Below are positions 35,185 through 42,715 of a stretch of 64,000 bases of DNA, one piece after another. The number at the start of each line of letters is the position of its first letter. Position 1 is the stretch's first letter. The stretch comes from Acidimicrobiales bacterium AG-410-I20. GTDB lineage: Bacteria; Actinomycetota; Acidimicrobiia; Acidimicrobiales; MedAcidi-G1. The notes under the pieces were generated by a model. The model made no database searches and was not told the origin of the DNA. It worked only from the letters and a program-made list of their open reading frames with translations. The stretch lies in assembly GCA_003215175.1 (NCBI GenBank), contig QCKS01000004.1:25905-89904 (forward strand), written 5' to 3'. Position numbers and translations under genes: made by a program.

Positions 35185-36135
35185 ATGATTGTTGGTTTAG
35201 ATATAGGCGGCACAAATATTCGTGCTCTATTAATACGTCCAGAAACGGGTGAGATTATTAATCGGAGACAGGAATCAAGCGCTGGCAACGAAAATGAACT
35301 GCTCTCTAGCCTCACAAAAATAATTGAGTCCTTTTCAGAAGTATCTGAAAAAGAAATAACCGGTGTTGGTCTTGCTATAGCAGGGCTAATTGGTCGAGAT
35401 GGGATAGTTCACTACTCCCCTAATCTGCCAAATCTTGTTGAATTTCCAATCGGAACACACCTACAAGATCTAACTGGCCTTCCAATCTTTGTTGGCAATG
35501 ATGCAACAGCCGGAGCTTGGGCTGAAGCAAAGCTAGGAGCCGGTCGAGAAATCGACAACTTTGCTTTCGTTGCGTTAGGTACAGGAATAGGGACTGGGCT
35601 AGTTGTAAATAAAAAAATCGTCTTAGGAGCGCATGGATTCGCCGGTGAAGCAGGACACGCAACTACACAATCAGATGGCCCAACTCATATAACTGGCCTC
35701 AGCGGGTCTTGGGAATATTTTGCCTCCGGCAATGCTCTAGGGCGGCTAGGTAGAGAAGCTGCACAAAAAGGAAAGTTCGCTCTTGGCCTTGAGTTGGCTA
35801 ATTCAGAAGAACAGATAACCGGTCTTCATGTTTCCGAAGGAGTATTTAATGAAGACCAACAATCACTTGTTATTTTTGATGAATTTTGTCGCCAGGTGGC
35901 TATTGGAATCTCAAATCTGATCACCATTTTAGATACAGAAGAAATCATCCTTGGAGGAGGACTAGTGCAAATCGGGGATCAACTAGTCTCTGGGGTGGAA
36001 AAATGGCTTCCAGAATTCGTATTTGGTTGGAAGCACCGTCCGAAAGTGCCAGTCCGCCTTGCAGAGTTAGGCATAGATGCCGGTTCTCTTGGGGCTGGAT
36101 TATTAATTAATGAAATGAGAAAAGATAACAAATGA
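35185..36135 (+). CDS. ROK-family sugar kinase without zinc motif
   Basis: Glucokinase-like ROK protein of 316 residues. ATP site MIVGLDIGGTNIRALLI, then VGNDATAGAWAEAKLGAG with the catalytic Asp, then FVALGTGIGTGLV. The sugar-binding Glu/His is GFAGEAGHATTQSDGPT. The CXCGXXGCXE zinc site that normally follows is gone, replaced by THITGLSGSWEYFASG, as in some archaeal and actinobacterial glucokinases. The last codon overlaps the start of the PPOX gene (ATGA). Sugar specificity is not known. Confidence 0.85.
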   Translation: MIVGLDIGGTNIRALLIRPETGEIINRRQESSAGNENELLSSLTKIIESFSEVSEKEITGVGLAIAGLIGRDGIVHYSPNLPNLVEFPIGTHLQDLTGLPIFVGNDATAGAWAEAKLGAGREIDNFAFVALGTGIGTGLVVNKKIVLGAHGFAGEAGHATTQSDGPTHITGLSGSWEYFASGNALGRLGREAAQKGKFALGLELANSEEQITGLHVSEGVFNEDQQSLVIFDEFCRQVAIGISNLITILDTEEIILGGGLVQIGDQLVSGVEKWLPEFVFGWKHRPKVPVRLAELGIDAGSLGAGLLINEMRKDNK

Positions 36136-36518
36136 TCGCTAGTGAGAAATACGTATCATTCACTACTTTTACCCGCTCAGGTAAAGCAAAGTCTTTACCT
36201 GTTTGGATAGCTGATTTAGGAGACGGAACCTGTGGTTTTACGACTGACTTAAATGCTTGGAAAGTCAAGCGACTCTCTAACGACCACAACGTCACTTTAC
36301 AGCCGTGCAACATCAGAGGAGTCATTAAAGAAGGCTCAGAGATTGTTCACGGCACCGCTCAGGTCGTAACTGACGATGAATTTAAGAGAGTTTTAAAAGC
36401 AATAAATGCCAAGTACGGACTCTTGTCTTATCTCATCCACTTTGATTTTCGTAAATGGTTTCGAAAAGGTTCCGAAAAACCTTCAACGGCGGCGATCATC
36501 ATCTCCATGAATAGTTAA
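36132..36518 (+). CDS. PPOX-class F420-dependent oxidoreductase (Rv2061-like)
   Basis: Split-barrel flavin/deazaflavin protein of 128 residues. KYVSFTTFTRSGKAKSLPVW and FTTDLNAWKVKRLSNDHNVT match the PPOX group of probable F420-dependent enzymes (Rv2061 type), followed by QPCNIRGVI. It probably reduces an unknown small molecule with F420H2. It is translationally coupled to the ROK kinase. The FbiD gene at 12279 supports F420 in the cell. F420 rather than FMN is inferred from the subfamily. Confidence 0.75.
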   Translation: MIASEKYVSFTTFTRSGKAKSLPVWIADLGDGTCGFTTDLNAWKVKRLSNDHNVTLQPCNIRGVIKEGSEIVHGTAQVVTDDEFKRVLKAINAKYGLLSYLIHFDFRKWFRKGSEKPSTAAIIISMNS

Positions 36519-36543
36519 CGTAATAAATGAATCAAATTTTCTA

Positions 36544-36615
36544 GCCCCTGTAGCTCAGCGGATAGAGCATCGGCTTCCGGAGCCGTGAGCGCAGGTTCGA
36601 GTCCTGCCAGGGGCG
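36544..36615 (+). tRNA. tRNA-Arg (anticodon CCG)
   Basis: 72-nt cloverleaf: acceptor GCCCCTG/CAGGGGC with discriminator G, D stem GCTC/GAGC, anticodon loop TTCCGGA (anticodon CCG at 36577-36579, reading CGG), variable GAGC, T stem GCAGG/CCTGC with loop TTCGAGT. The top pair of the anticodon stem (27-43) is a T-T mismatch. CCA is not encoded. It lies between the PPOX and FrhB-like genes on the same strand. Confidence 0.95.
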
Positions 36616-36635
36616 CTTGACTAAAAAAATTGGAC

Positions 36636-36641
36636 TAGATT
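36636..36641 (+). promoter_or_regulatory. Putative -10 box TAGATT for the FrhB-like gene
   Basis: Ends 6 bases before ATG 36648, just downstream of the tRNA, so the gene need not depend on the tRNA transcript. Confidence 0.45.
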
Positions 36642-36647
36642 TCAGAT

Positions 36648-37799
36648 ATGGCTACAACAAAAAAATGGACGTTCCAATGGAAAGAACTTTATGACGAAGT
36701 CATCACTTCAGGACTTTGTACGGGTTGCGCGGGTTGTGTAATCGCCTGTCCACACGATGTGATTGGATACGAACATGCCCCTGGCGCATATAAACCCTTT
36801 CATCTTGAAGAAGAGTTAGGTCTTTCCGATTGTGGCCATGGACAAAAAGGGTGTACTTCTTGTACGAGAGCTTGCCCACGATTCAGGGATTGGGAAACTG
36901 AGGCGGACAACCATCTATTTGCACGACCTCGTAATGACGATGAAATGTCAGGTATTTACAAAGACGTTCTTCTAACACGTGCTTCAGATGACACGGTTCA
37001 TCAATTAGGTCAAGATGGAGGACTTGTCTCTGCCATTCTTATCTGGTGTTTGGAAAATAAAATCATTGATGGAGCTCTAACTTCACATCTTGAAGCAAGC
37101 TCAAGTGAAGATATAACAAACTGGAAAGCCGTTCCCGCCCTAGCTACAGATCGTGAGTCCGTATTAGCAGGAGCGGGGAGTCGCTATACGTATTCCGCTA
37201 ATACCCTTGCCATTAACGAAGCTCGCGAAAAGAACTTACAGTCTCTTGCTTTAGTTGGAATGAGCTGTCAGACCTCAATTGGGCCTGTGATGTGGCATCG
37301 TCGTGTTGGAAAAGCTGGTAAACCAATCAAATTGAATATCGGACTTCTTTGCTCCAAATCTTTTGACGACTCAATCTTTGAAGACTTGTTCTGGGCTAAA
37401 TACGGATTACCAAAAGAAGACATGGTCAAAATGAATATCAAAGGGGTGTTTCAGATCTGGATGAGAAATGGTGACTACCATGAGATCAACTTGAAAGAGT
37501 GTCACGAATGGACCAGAGAGGGCTGCAATCATTGTCCAGACTTTGCAGCAGAACATGCCGACATTTCTACTGGAGGTATCGGCGAAAATAATGATTGGAC
37601 TTTAACGATCGTACGAACTGAGTTAGGTCGACAAATCATTATGAAAATGCTTGAAGAAGGCATAATCGAAGGAAGACCTGGTGATAGCGATCCAGGAGCT
37701 ATCGCCCTCATGCACAAACTTTCAGCTAAAAGTAGGAGCCGTTGGCCTGATTGGGCCAACCCACAACCACGATCAGGGCTTGAGGTTAGAGCAGGCTAA
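36648..37799 (+). CDS. Coenzyme F420 hydrogenase/dehydrogenase beta-subunit-like Fe-S flavoprotein
   Basis: FrhB/FdhB-type protein of 383 residues. Two Cys clusters at the N-terminus: LCTGCAGCVIACP (near residue 24) and CGHGQKGCTSCTRACPRF (near residue 65), fit for two [4Fe-4S] clusters. The FrhB N and C domains follow (QDGGLVSAILIWCLE; later CNHCPDFAAEHADIS gives more Cys ligands). Relatives pass electrons between F420H2 and a partner, or reduce chlorophyll-type rings in plants. The partner is unknown. It overlaps the convergent DHDPS-family gene by 14 bases. Confidence 0.8.
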   Translation: MATTKKWTFQWKELYDEVITSGLCTGCAGCVIACPHDVIGYEHAPGAYKPFHLEEELGLSDCGHGQKGCTSCTRACPRFRDWETEADNHLFARPRNDDEMSGIYKDVLLTRASDDTVHQLGQDGGLVSAILIWCLENKIIDGALTSHLEASSSEDITNWKAVPALATDRESVLAGAGSRYTYSANTLAINEAREKNLQSLALVGMSCQTSIGPVMWHRRVGKAGKPIKLNIGLLCSKSFDDSIFEDLFWAKYGLPKEDMVKMNIKGVFQIWMRNGDYHEINLKECHEWTREGCNHCPDFAAEHADISTGGIGENNDWTLTIVRTELGRQIIMKMLEEGIIEGRPGDSDPGAIALMHKLSAKSRSRWPDWANPQPRSGLEVRAG

Positions 37800-38712
37800 A
37801 CGAGTTTTGCATTTCTTCAAAAGCTTCGTTTACTTCTAATGCGGCACTAACAGAAAGTGTTTCCAACGGCGGAGATACTCTATTCCATTTTGTTTCTTCC
37901 GCTTGTCTCTCTTTGATGGCTTTGATCGCCGCTATCGGAGGATGCTTTTCAAGAACATCACGAAATTCCATAACTAAAGAATGAATACTTTGTGCTTCTT
38001 CAATCTCTTTTGCTAGATACGACTTTACGACTTCACTTAACATCGGAGCGGCAATATTTGCCGTAGCAGTAATACATCCCCGAGCGTTTAGTGGCAGTGC
38101 ATCGAGTAATGTGCGTTCAGATCCTGGATAAACATCCAACCCTTTGATTTTCAAAAGTTCTTTTGTATTTTCCCAATCACCTGATGAATCTTTGATGCCT
38201 ACGACCACTTCTGGGAACTCTTCATGCAACTTCTTCACAACTGGAATTGGTAACCCAACCCCTGCAACTTGAGGTATGTGATAAAGAACAATTTTTAATC
38301 GACTATCTGATACTTCATCAATGAACGTACTGAAATATTCATACAGGCCTTGACTGCTTGGATTTTTATAATAGAACGGCGGTAAGACGATCACGCCTGC
38401 ACTTCCAACTTCTAATGCGTGTCGAGTGAGATTGGCTGTGTCATCTAGGTTTGTTTGCCCAGTACCGACCAATACTTGCGAAGGATCAACACCGCCCGAA
38501 ACTAGTGATTCCAGAGCCATCATTCGTTGCTCCACACCTATTGAGAGTGCCTCGCCTGTAGTTCCGAATGGAACTACTCCTACACACCCTTCGTCTAGAA
38601 CTTGAAGTGCGTGATCTACAAATAACCCGGCATGTATTTTGTAGTTCTGATCAAGTGGAGTAATTATGGGAGCGAGAACTCCGCTCGGGAAAAGGAACTG
38701 CTGTGGCGCCAT
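37786..38712 (-). CDS. Dihydrodipicolinate synthase-family aldolase/lyase
   Basis: TIM-barrel Schiff-base enzyme of 308 residues. Markers: GVVPFGTTGEALSIG (phosphate/carboxylate loop), the catalytic Tyr in VLYHIPQVAGVGLP, and the Lys in VVGIKDSSGDWENT. The sequence around the Lys differs from true DapA (usually KEATGD), so N-acetylneuraminate lyase-like or hydroxy-oxoglutarate aldolase-like activity is as likely as lysine synthesis. It starts directly at the end of the lipoprotein gene (one base apart). Confidence 0.8.
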   Translation of the reverse strand: MAPQQFLFPSGVLAPIITPLDQNYKIHAGLFVDHALQVLDEGCVGVVPFGTTGEALSIGVEQRMMALESLVSGGVDPSQVLVGTGQTNLDDTANLTRHALEVGSAGVIVLPPFYYKNPSSQGLYEYFSTFIDEVSDSRLKIVLYHIPQVAGVGLPIPVVKKLHEEFPEVVVGIKDSSGDWENTKELLKIKGLDVYPGSERTLLDALPLNARGCITATANIAAPMLSEVVKSYLAKEIEEAQSIHSLVMEFRDVLEKHPPIAAIKAIKERQAEETKWNRVSPPLETLSVSAALEVNEAFEEMQNSFSLL

Positions 38713-39090
38713 TTAGTTCTGAGCCACAGAACCAGCACAATTGTCGTTAACTTCAATGAACCACGGAAAAGCATCTCCTAATCCAGTTGCAGTTACTTCG
38801 TTACTGTGTTTTTTGATGTGATCATCTAGTTTCTTGAATTCACTGAATGTAACTGCCTGCTTGATCCCATTTAGAAGACAGCCGCAAAAATCTTCTCTAA
38901 CCATTTCAGTTAGGTCTTCATTTGCTGCGTGGCAAGACTCAATGAAATTACGCTCTGCTAAGCCTTGTCCATCTACGGCCTGTTCTTCCCAACTGTTGGG
39001 AGTAGCTGAATTAGCGCACCCTGCAATAAATAACAAAGAAACCAAGAAAACTGATAAATAAGTTAAGCGAGAACGTTCAAATTTTTTCAC
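38713..39090 (-). CDS. Small Cys-containing lipoprotein
   Basis: 125-residue exported lipoprotein. The signal is LTYLSVFLVSLLFIAGC with lipobox Cys about residue 25. The mature part has four Cys (ESCHAANE, REDFCGCLLNG, DNCAGS), as in small disulfide-bonded periplasmic proteins. No family recognised. It uses GTG with a TAGCAT box 6 bases upstream and no ribosome site. Confidence 0.7.
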   Translation of the reverse strand: MKKFERSRLTYLSVFLVSLLFIAGCANSATPNSWEEQAVDGQGLAERNFIESCHAANEDLTEMVREDFCGCLLNGIKQAVTFSEFKKLDDHIKKHSNEVTATGLGDAFPWFIEVNDNCAGSVAQN

Positions 39091-39096
39091 AAGAAG

Positions 39097-39102
39097 ATGC
39101 TA
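39097..39102 (-). promoter_or_regulatory. Putative -10 box TAGCAT for the lipoprotein gene
   Basis: Ends 6 bases before GTG 39090; it lies in the gap between the lipoprotein and uracil-DNA glycosylase genes. Confidence 0.4.
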
Positions 39103-39116
39103 CCAATCTGTCAGGT

Positions 39117-39794
39117 TTATTGTTCCTTGATCAACTCTTTCGCTCGATTTAAGACCGAATCGAACATGGATTCAGTAAGTTTTCCTGTAAATGTATTTTG
39201 CTGACTTACGTGGTAAGAACAAAGTATCGTTCGTCCATCAGATAGTGAGACCTCTGCACCATGTCCAAATTTAGGTCTCGGTTTCAATCCAAGTTCTGCA
39301 GTTACTGACTGATACCCGATCTGACCGAGAACCAAAATCACTTTTACTTGTTTGAGGGCATTTAATTCTCTTTCAAAGAAAGGTTGGCAGTTTGCTTTTT
39401 CTTGAGGAGTCGGTTTATTCGCTGGAGGAGCGCATTTAACGGGAGCGGTTATATACACGTCTTTTAGTTTTAGTCCATCTCCTCGATTTATTGATTCGGA
39501 CTGGTTAGCTAAACCGACTCGATGAAGTGCGGCAAATAAGAAATCACCTGATCGGTCACCGGTAAAAACTCTGCCTGTACGGTTCGCCCCGTGGGCTGCT
39601 GGTGCGAGACCTACTACAAGAATTCTTGCCTTAGGATCCCCAAACCCAGGAACACCTTTACCCCAATAATCTTCTTCAATGAAGGCCGCTCTTTTTTCAA
39701 TTGATACCTTTTCTCGCCAACTCACTAACCTCGGACATGCGGCACAGACTGTGACTTCTTTGTTTACTTTCTCTAAAGTACGAATCGGATCCAC
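39117..39794 (-). CDS. Uracil-DNA glycosylase, family 5 (UdgB-like)
   Basis: Removes uracil and perhaps hypoxanthine from DNA, 225 residues. Fe-S ligands: VCAACPRLV (C-X2-C) and KCAPPANKPTPQEKANC. Motif A is VGLAPAAHGANRTGRVFTGD, with the Asp/Asn replaced as in UDGb; motif B is YHVSQQNTFTGKL. The start is GTG with TACCCT 6 bases upstream. It is divergent from the histidine phosphatase gene (25 bases apart). Confidence 0.88.
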   Translation of the reverse strand: MDPIRTLEKVNKEVTVCAACPRLVSWREKVSIEKRAAFIEEDYWGKGVPGFGDPKARILVVGLAPAAHGANRTGRVFTGDRSGDFLFAALHRVGLANQSESINRGDGLKLKDVYITAPVKCAPPANKPTPQEKANCQPFFERELNALKQVKVILVLGQIGYQSVTAELGLKPRPKFGHGAEVSLSDGRTILCSYHVSQQNTFTGKLTESMFDSVLNRAKELIKEQ

Positions 39795-39800
39795 TCTGGC

Positions 39801-39806
39801 AGGGTA
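39801..39806 (-). promoter_or_regulatory. Putative -10 box TACCCT for the uracil-DNA glycosylase gene
   Basis: Ends 6 bases before GTG 39794. The divergent gene has TAGATT at 39805-39810, so the two boxes overlap by two bases. Confidence 0.4.
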
Positions 39807-39819
39807 GATTAATTAGGCC

Positions 39820-40461
39820 ATGAACTCCACACTTGTTCTATTTATTCGTCACGGACGCACCCCAACTACTGGGGCTGTTTTACCAGGACGTGCTGCGAAT
39901 CTTCACTTATCAGAATCTGGAAAAGAGCAAGCAGTAACAGCTTCTCTGCATATAAAAGATGCACAAGAGTCTTTTATTGGTAAGAAAGTCTCTGCTGTCT
40001 ATGCGTCTCCGATGGAGAGGACTAGAGAAACTGCTGCTCCCATAGCTAAGGCAGTTGGTCGCCGAGTGCGAATAGCGGAGGGCCTTATTGAATGTGATTT
40101 TGGTAAGTGGACTGGGCGTAAATTAAAGGATCTTTTTAAATTGAAGGACTGGCGTACTGTTCAATCGCAACCTTCTCAATTTCGTTTTCCAGGGGGCGAG
40201 TCTTTTGCTGAAATGCAAGCTCGTATTACTTCTCAAGTTTCTGATCTTGTTTCGAAACACCCAAACGAAACTATTATTTGTGTTTCTCATGCTGACCCTA
40301 TTAAGGCTGCTTTAGCTACAGCATTGGGAGCGCCCCTTGATTTATTCCAAAGAATTGTTGTTGGCCCTTGCTCTGTCAGCGCTGTTCTCTATACCGATAA
40401 TCGGCCTATCGTTTTAACTATGAATAACAGCGGTTCTCTTACCAATTTGGTGACATTATGA
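39820..40461 (+). CDS. MSMEG_4193-type histidine phosphatase
   Basis: Histidine phosphatase of 213 residues. Catalytic LVLFIRHGRTPTTGAVLPGR, then YASPMERTRETAAPIA, the acid in LIECDFGKWTGRKLKDL, and VSHADPIKAAL with the second His. This type in actinobacteria sits with DUF3090 and SCO1664 genes, exactly as here (overlap of 4 bases with the next). Its substrate is not known; a metabolite rather than protein is usual for the family. Confidence 0.85.
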   Translation: MNSTLVLFIRHGRTPTTGAVLPGRAANLHLSESGKEQAVTASLHIKDAQESFIGKKVSAVYASPMERTRETAAPIAKAVGRRVRIAEGLIECDFGKWTGRKLKDLFKLKDWRTVQSQPSQFRFPGGESFAEMQARITSQVSDLVSKHPNETIICVSHADPIKAALATALGAPLDLFQRIVVGPCSVSAVLYTDNRPIVLTMNNSGSLTNLVTL

Positions 40462-40958
40462 ATCGACCAGAGATCAACTGGGACGACACCGATGTTTTTA
40501 TTGCGGGCACTACTGGCCCTCAAGGACGGAGAGTGTTTTATCTTCAAGCCCAAAGAGTGAATGAGTTAATTTCACTCAAACTAGAGAAACAGCAGGTATC
40601 GGGTTTAGCGGAATTTTTAGATCGCATGCTTGATGATCTCCCTCCATCAGATATTGAATCCGAAGATTCTTTAGTTCTAGAGGATTTATTTATTGAACCA
40701 GGAGAACCTGCTTGGGTGGTTGGAAGTCTCGGTGTCACTTACCAGCAAAGTAACGATCGAATAGTTCTATTTGCGGAGGAATTAATTCGAGACGAAGATG
40801 TAATACCTGCCCAAGCTCGATTCCCGTTAAACCGTCAGCAAGTCGCAGCTTTTGTTATTCACGCAAGAGAGCTCGTTGCTTCAGGAAGACCGCCTTGTCC
40901 ATGGTGCGAAGCCCCTCTAGAGCCATCCAACCAGGGTTGGTGCCCTTGTGAAAACTGA
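40458..40958 (+). CDS. DUF3090 protein
   Basis: Protein of 166 residues. DVFIAGTTGPQGRRVFYLQA and VSLKLEKQQVSGLAEFLDRM-like parts are typical. A C-terminal mini zinc ribbon is seen: PPCPWCEAPL followed by GWCPCEN. Cytoplasmic. It is coupled on both sides (ATGA at the start; 11-base overlap with the SCO1664-type gene). Function not known. Confidence 0.88.
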   Translation: MNRPEINWDDTDVFIAGTTGPQGRRVFYLQAQRVNELISLKLEKQQVSGLAEFLDRMLDDLPPSDIESEDSLVLEDLFIEPGEPAWVVGSLGVTYQQSNDRIVLFAEELIRDEDVIPAQARFPLNRQQVAAFVIHARELVASGRPPCPWCEAPLEPSNQGWCPCEN

Positions 40959-41703
40959 CGAAAGTTCGAATACTTCCAACCCTTTTAGAGATAGAGAGCC
41001 GTTAGAAGACTCTCTTGCGGTCAAATGTTTAACTGAAGGAGAAATTGATGTTTTGGGGCGTATGCCTTGGTCTTCAAATGCCACTTTTTTAGTCGACATA
41101 AGTTTGGATGAAAAAATAATTCAAGGCGTATATAAACCTCTCTCTGGGGAACGACCTCTTCATGATTTTCCACCTGAAATTTATAAGCGTGAAGTAGCGG
41201 CTTGGGAATTAGCGAAACAACTTAATTGGGGGATGATCCCGCCAACTGTTTCTCGACTCGGACCACTTGGTGAAGGCTCTCTTCAGTTATACGTACCTTG
41301 TGATTATGAGCAACATTATTTCACCCTCAGAGATAAGGTTTCATATTCTAAAACCCTTAAGAAACTTGCCGTATTTGACATAGTCTCAAATAACACTGAT
41401 CGTAAAGCAGGTCACGTTCTAGAAGGAAAAGATGGGAATATTTGGGCTATAGACAACGCCCTGAGTTTCCACCATCAATTCAAGATTCGGACAGTCATTT
41501 GGGACTGGGCTGGAGAATTTATTGACTCTCAATTGACTGAAGACCTGCAAGGGTTTATTTCTAGTGGGCCTTCTGAATCTTTAGTTTCTCTTCTTACTCC
41601 TATGGAAATAGATGCCCTTGTTACGAGAGCGCAGGCAGTTTGTTCTGCAGGATCCTTGCCATACGATTCGACTGGCTCCCGTGTTCCTTGGCCACTTCTA
41701 TGA
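40948..41703 (+). CDS. SCO1664-family protein (PI3/4-kinase-like fold)
   Basis: Protein of 251 residues from GTG 40948. Distant kinase-like motifs: GVYKPLSGERPLHDFP (Lys of the nucleotide site), FDIVSNNTDRKAGHVL (catalytic Asp/Asn block) and IWAIDNALSFH (metal-binding Asp). This matches the phosphatidylinositol-kinase-like SCO1664 family of actinobacteria. Whether it phosphorylates protein or small molecule is unknown. Next to a phosphatase, it suggests a reversible phosphorylation pair (inference). Confidence 0.82.
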   Translation: MKTDESSNTSNPFRDREPLEDSLAVKCLTEGEIDVLGRMPWSSNATFLVDISLDEKIIQGVYKPLSGERPLHDFPPEIYKREVAAWELAKQLNWGMIPPTVSRLGPLGEGSLQLYVPCDYEQHYFTLRDKVSYSKTLKKLAVFDIVSNNTDRKAGHVLEGKDGNIWAIDNALSFHHQFKIRTVIWDWAGEFIDSQLTEDLQGFISSGPSESLVSLLTPMEIDALVTRAQAVCSAGSLPYDSTGSRVPWPLL

Positions 41704-42683
41704 AAAGAGACCTCGATCACTTTCTTGAAATTGGAGATCTTGATGGGCTTATACGACTTATTGACGAACTCTGTGAAGATGAATCTTGGTCCGATCTAGA
41801 AGATGTGGCGATCCGGTCTCGACAAGCTAACGAAAGAGGCCAGCAATTATGGCCCGCGGGTGACCATGCAGAACATAGATTGGCTCTTGAGTCACCTGGA
41901 GAATTTGCTGCCCGTGCAATTAATCGTGATGCTCAAACTTTTGGGTTAGCTCCGTTAACTGAAGTAGCAGCTTCTTCTCATACTTGGGAAGAATTAAGCC
42001 TTAATTTAAATAGCGGACCTCTCCGTTCGTTAGTTATTCACGAAAGAGTATTTAGAGGGGAAGACTTGACTGAAGTGGAGATTGCTGAAGACCCTTTAGG
42101 TCTTCCCTTAGTCCTTGCTGGCTGGGAACAGTCAGTGGAGCCACCTGATATCAAAAAATATGAAGTTGATGATCCATCTCCTTCAATTAACAATCTTGAC
42201 TCTTTCCCTCTTCCAAAGCCCGGTGTCGTAGCCCATGACTCGGGGACCGAAGCGCTACGGAATCTTGTTCAAACTTGGACGAGTCAATCAAACGGTCGCT
42301 CTGCAGCGGTAAGGGTCTACGGTGACGCAACTACAGCTATTTCTTCTTTGGGTGTAAATGAAGTTAAAGCTAAAGAGGTTTCTATTTCCGAAATGTGGGG
42401 TCACTTGGTTTGGGCAGCTTCCTCTGGAGGTGCTTATGGTCGTCGACCAGGTTGCGCAAAGGGACGATTTGAAGCTTGGTGGTGTGCCGTAGCTCTAGCG
42501 GGTTTAGACCAAGAGGAAGTTTGGCCACCATTAACTCTTGAATTAGAGGAAGCATTAACTGAGATGAATTGGTGGATATGGGATGATGGCTCTTTATCAA
42601 AGGGGTGGAGCTTGAGAATCGCGGTAGAAGATCCTGTAGATGGACTGTCTTGGGCGTTAACCGCTGAAGACACTCGAGAGTAA
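41700..42683 (+). CDS. Unknown protein, fourth gene of the kinase/phosphatase cassette
   Basis: 327 residues from ATG 41700, which overlaps the SCO1664-type stop as ATGA. No family recognised. The C-terminal half has a clear core, MWGHLVWAASSGGAYGRRPG, FEAWWCAVALAGL and WWIWDDGSL, rich in Trp and Gly. The N-terminal 40 residues are acidic and helical. In mycobacteria and streptomycetes mshC follows the SCO1664 gene; it is replaced here. Confidence 0.75.
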   Translation: MKRDLDHFLEIGDLDGLIRLIDELCEDESWSDLEDVAIRSRQANERGQQLWPAGDHAEHRLALESPGEFAARAINRDAQTFGLAPLTEVAASSHTWEELSLNLNSGPLRSLVIHERVFRGEDLTEVEIAEDPLGLPLVLAGWEQSVEPPDIKKYEVDDPSPSINNLDSFPLPKPGVVAHDSGTEALRNLVQTWTSQSNGRSAAVRVYGDATTAISSLGVNEVKAKEVSISEMWGHLVWAASSGGAYGRRPGCAKGRFEAWWCAVALAGLDQEEVWPPLTLELEEALTEMNWWIWDDGSLSKGWSLRIAVEDPVDGLSWALTAEDTRE

Positions 42684-42715
42684 GTTGTAAAATTTAGGCA
42701 GAGTTTCTGCTAGGC

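Noticed and set aside
37786..38712. dapA of lysine synthesis
   Set aside because: The family fits, but the Lys-region motif (KDSSGD) differs from typical DapA and the gene is not near lysine genes, so only a family-level call is made.
42684..42715. GCAGA/TCTGC stem between the unknown gene and etfA as an intrinsic terminator
   Set aside because: Five-pair stem with a three-base loop and no T-run on either strand.
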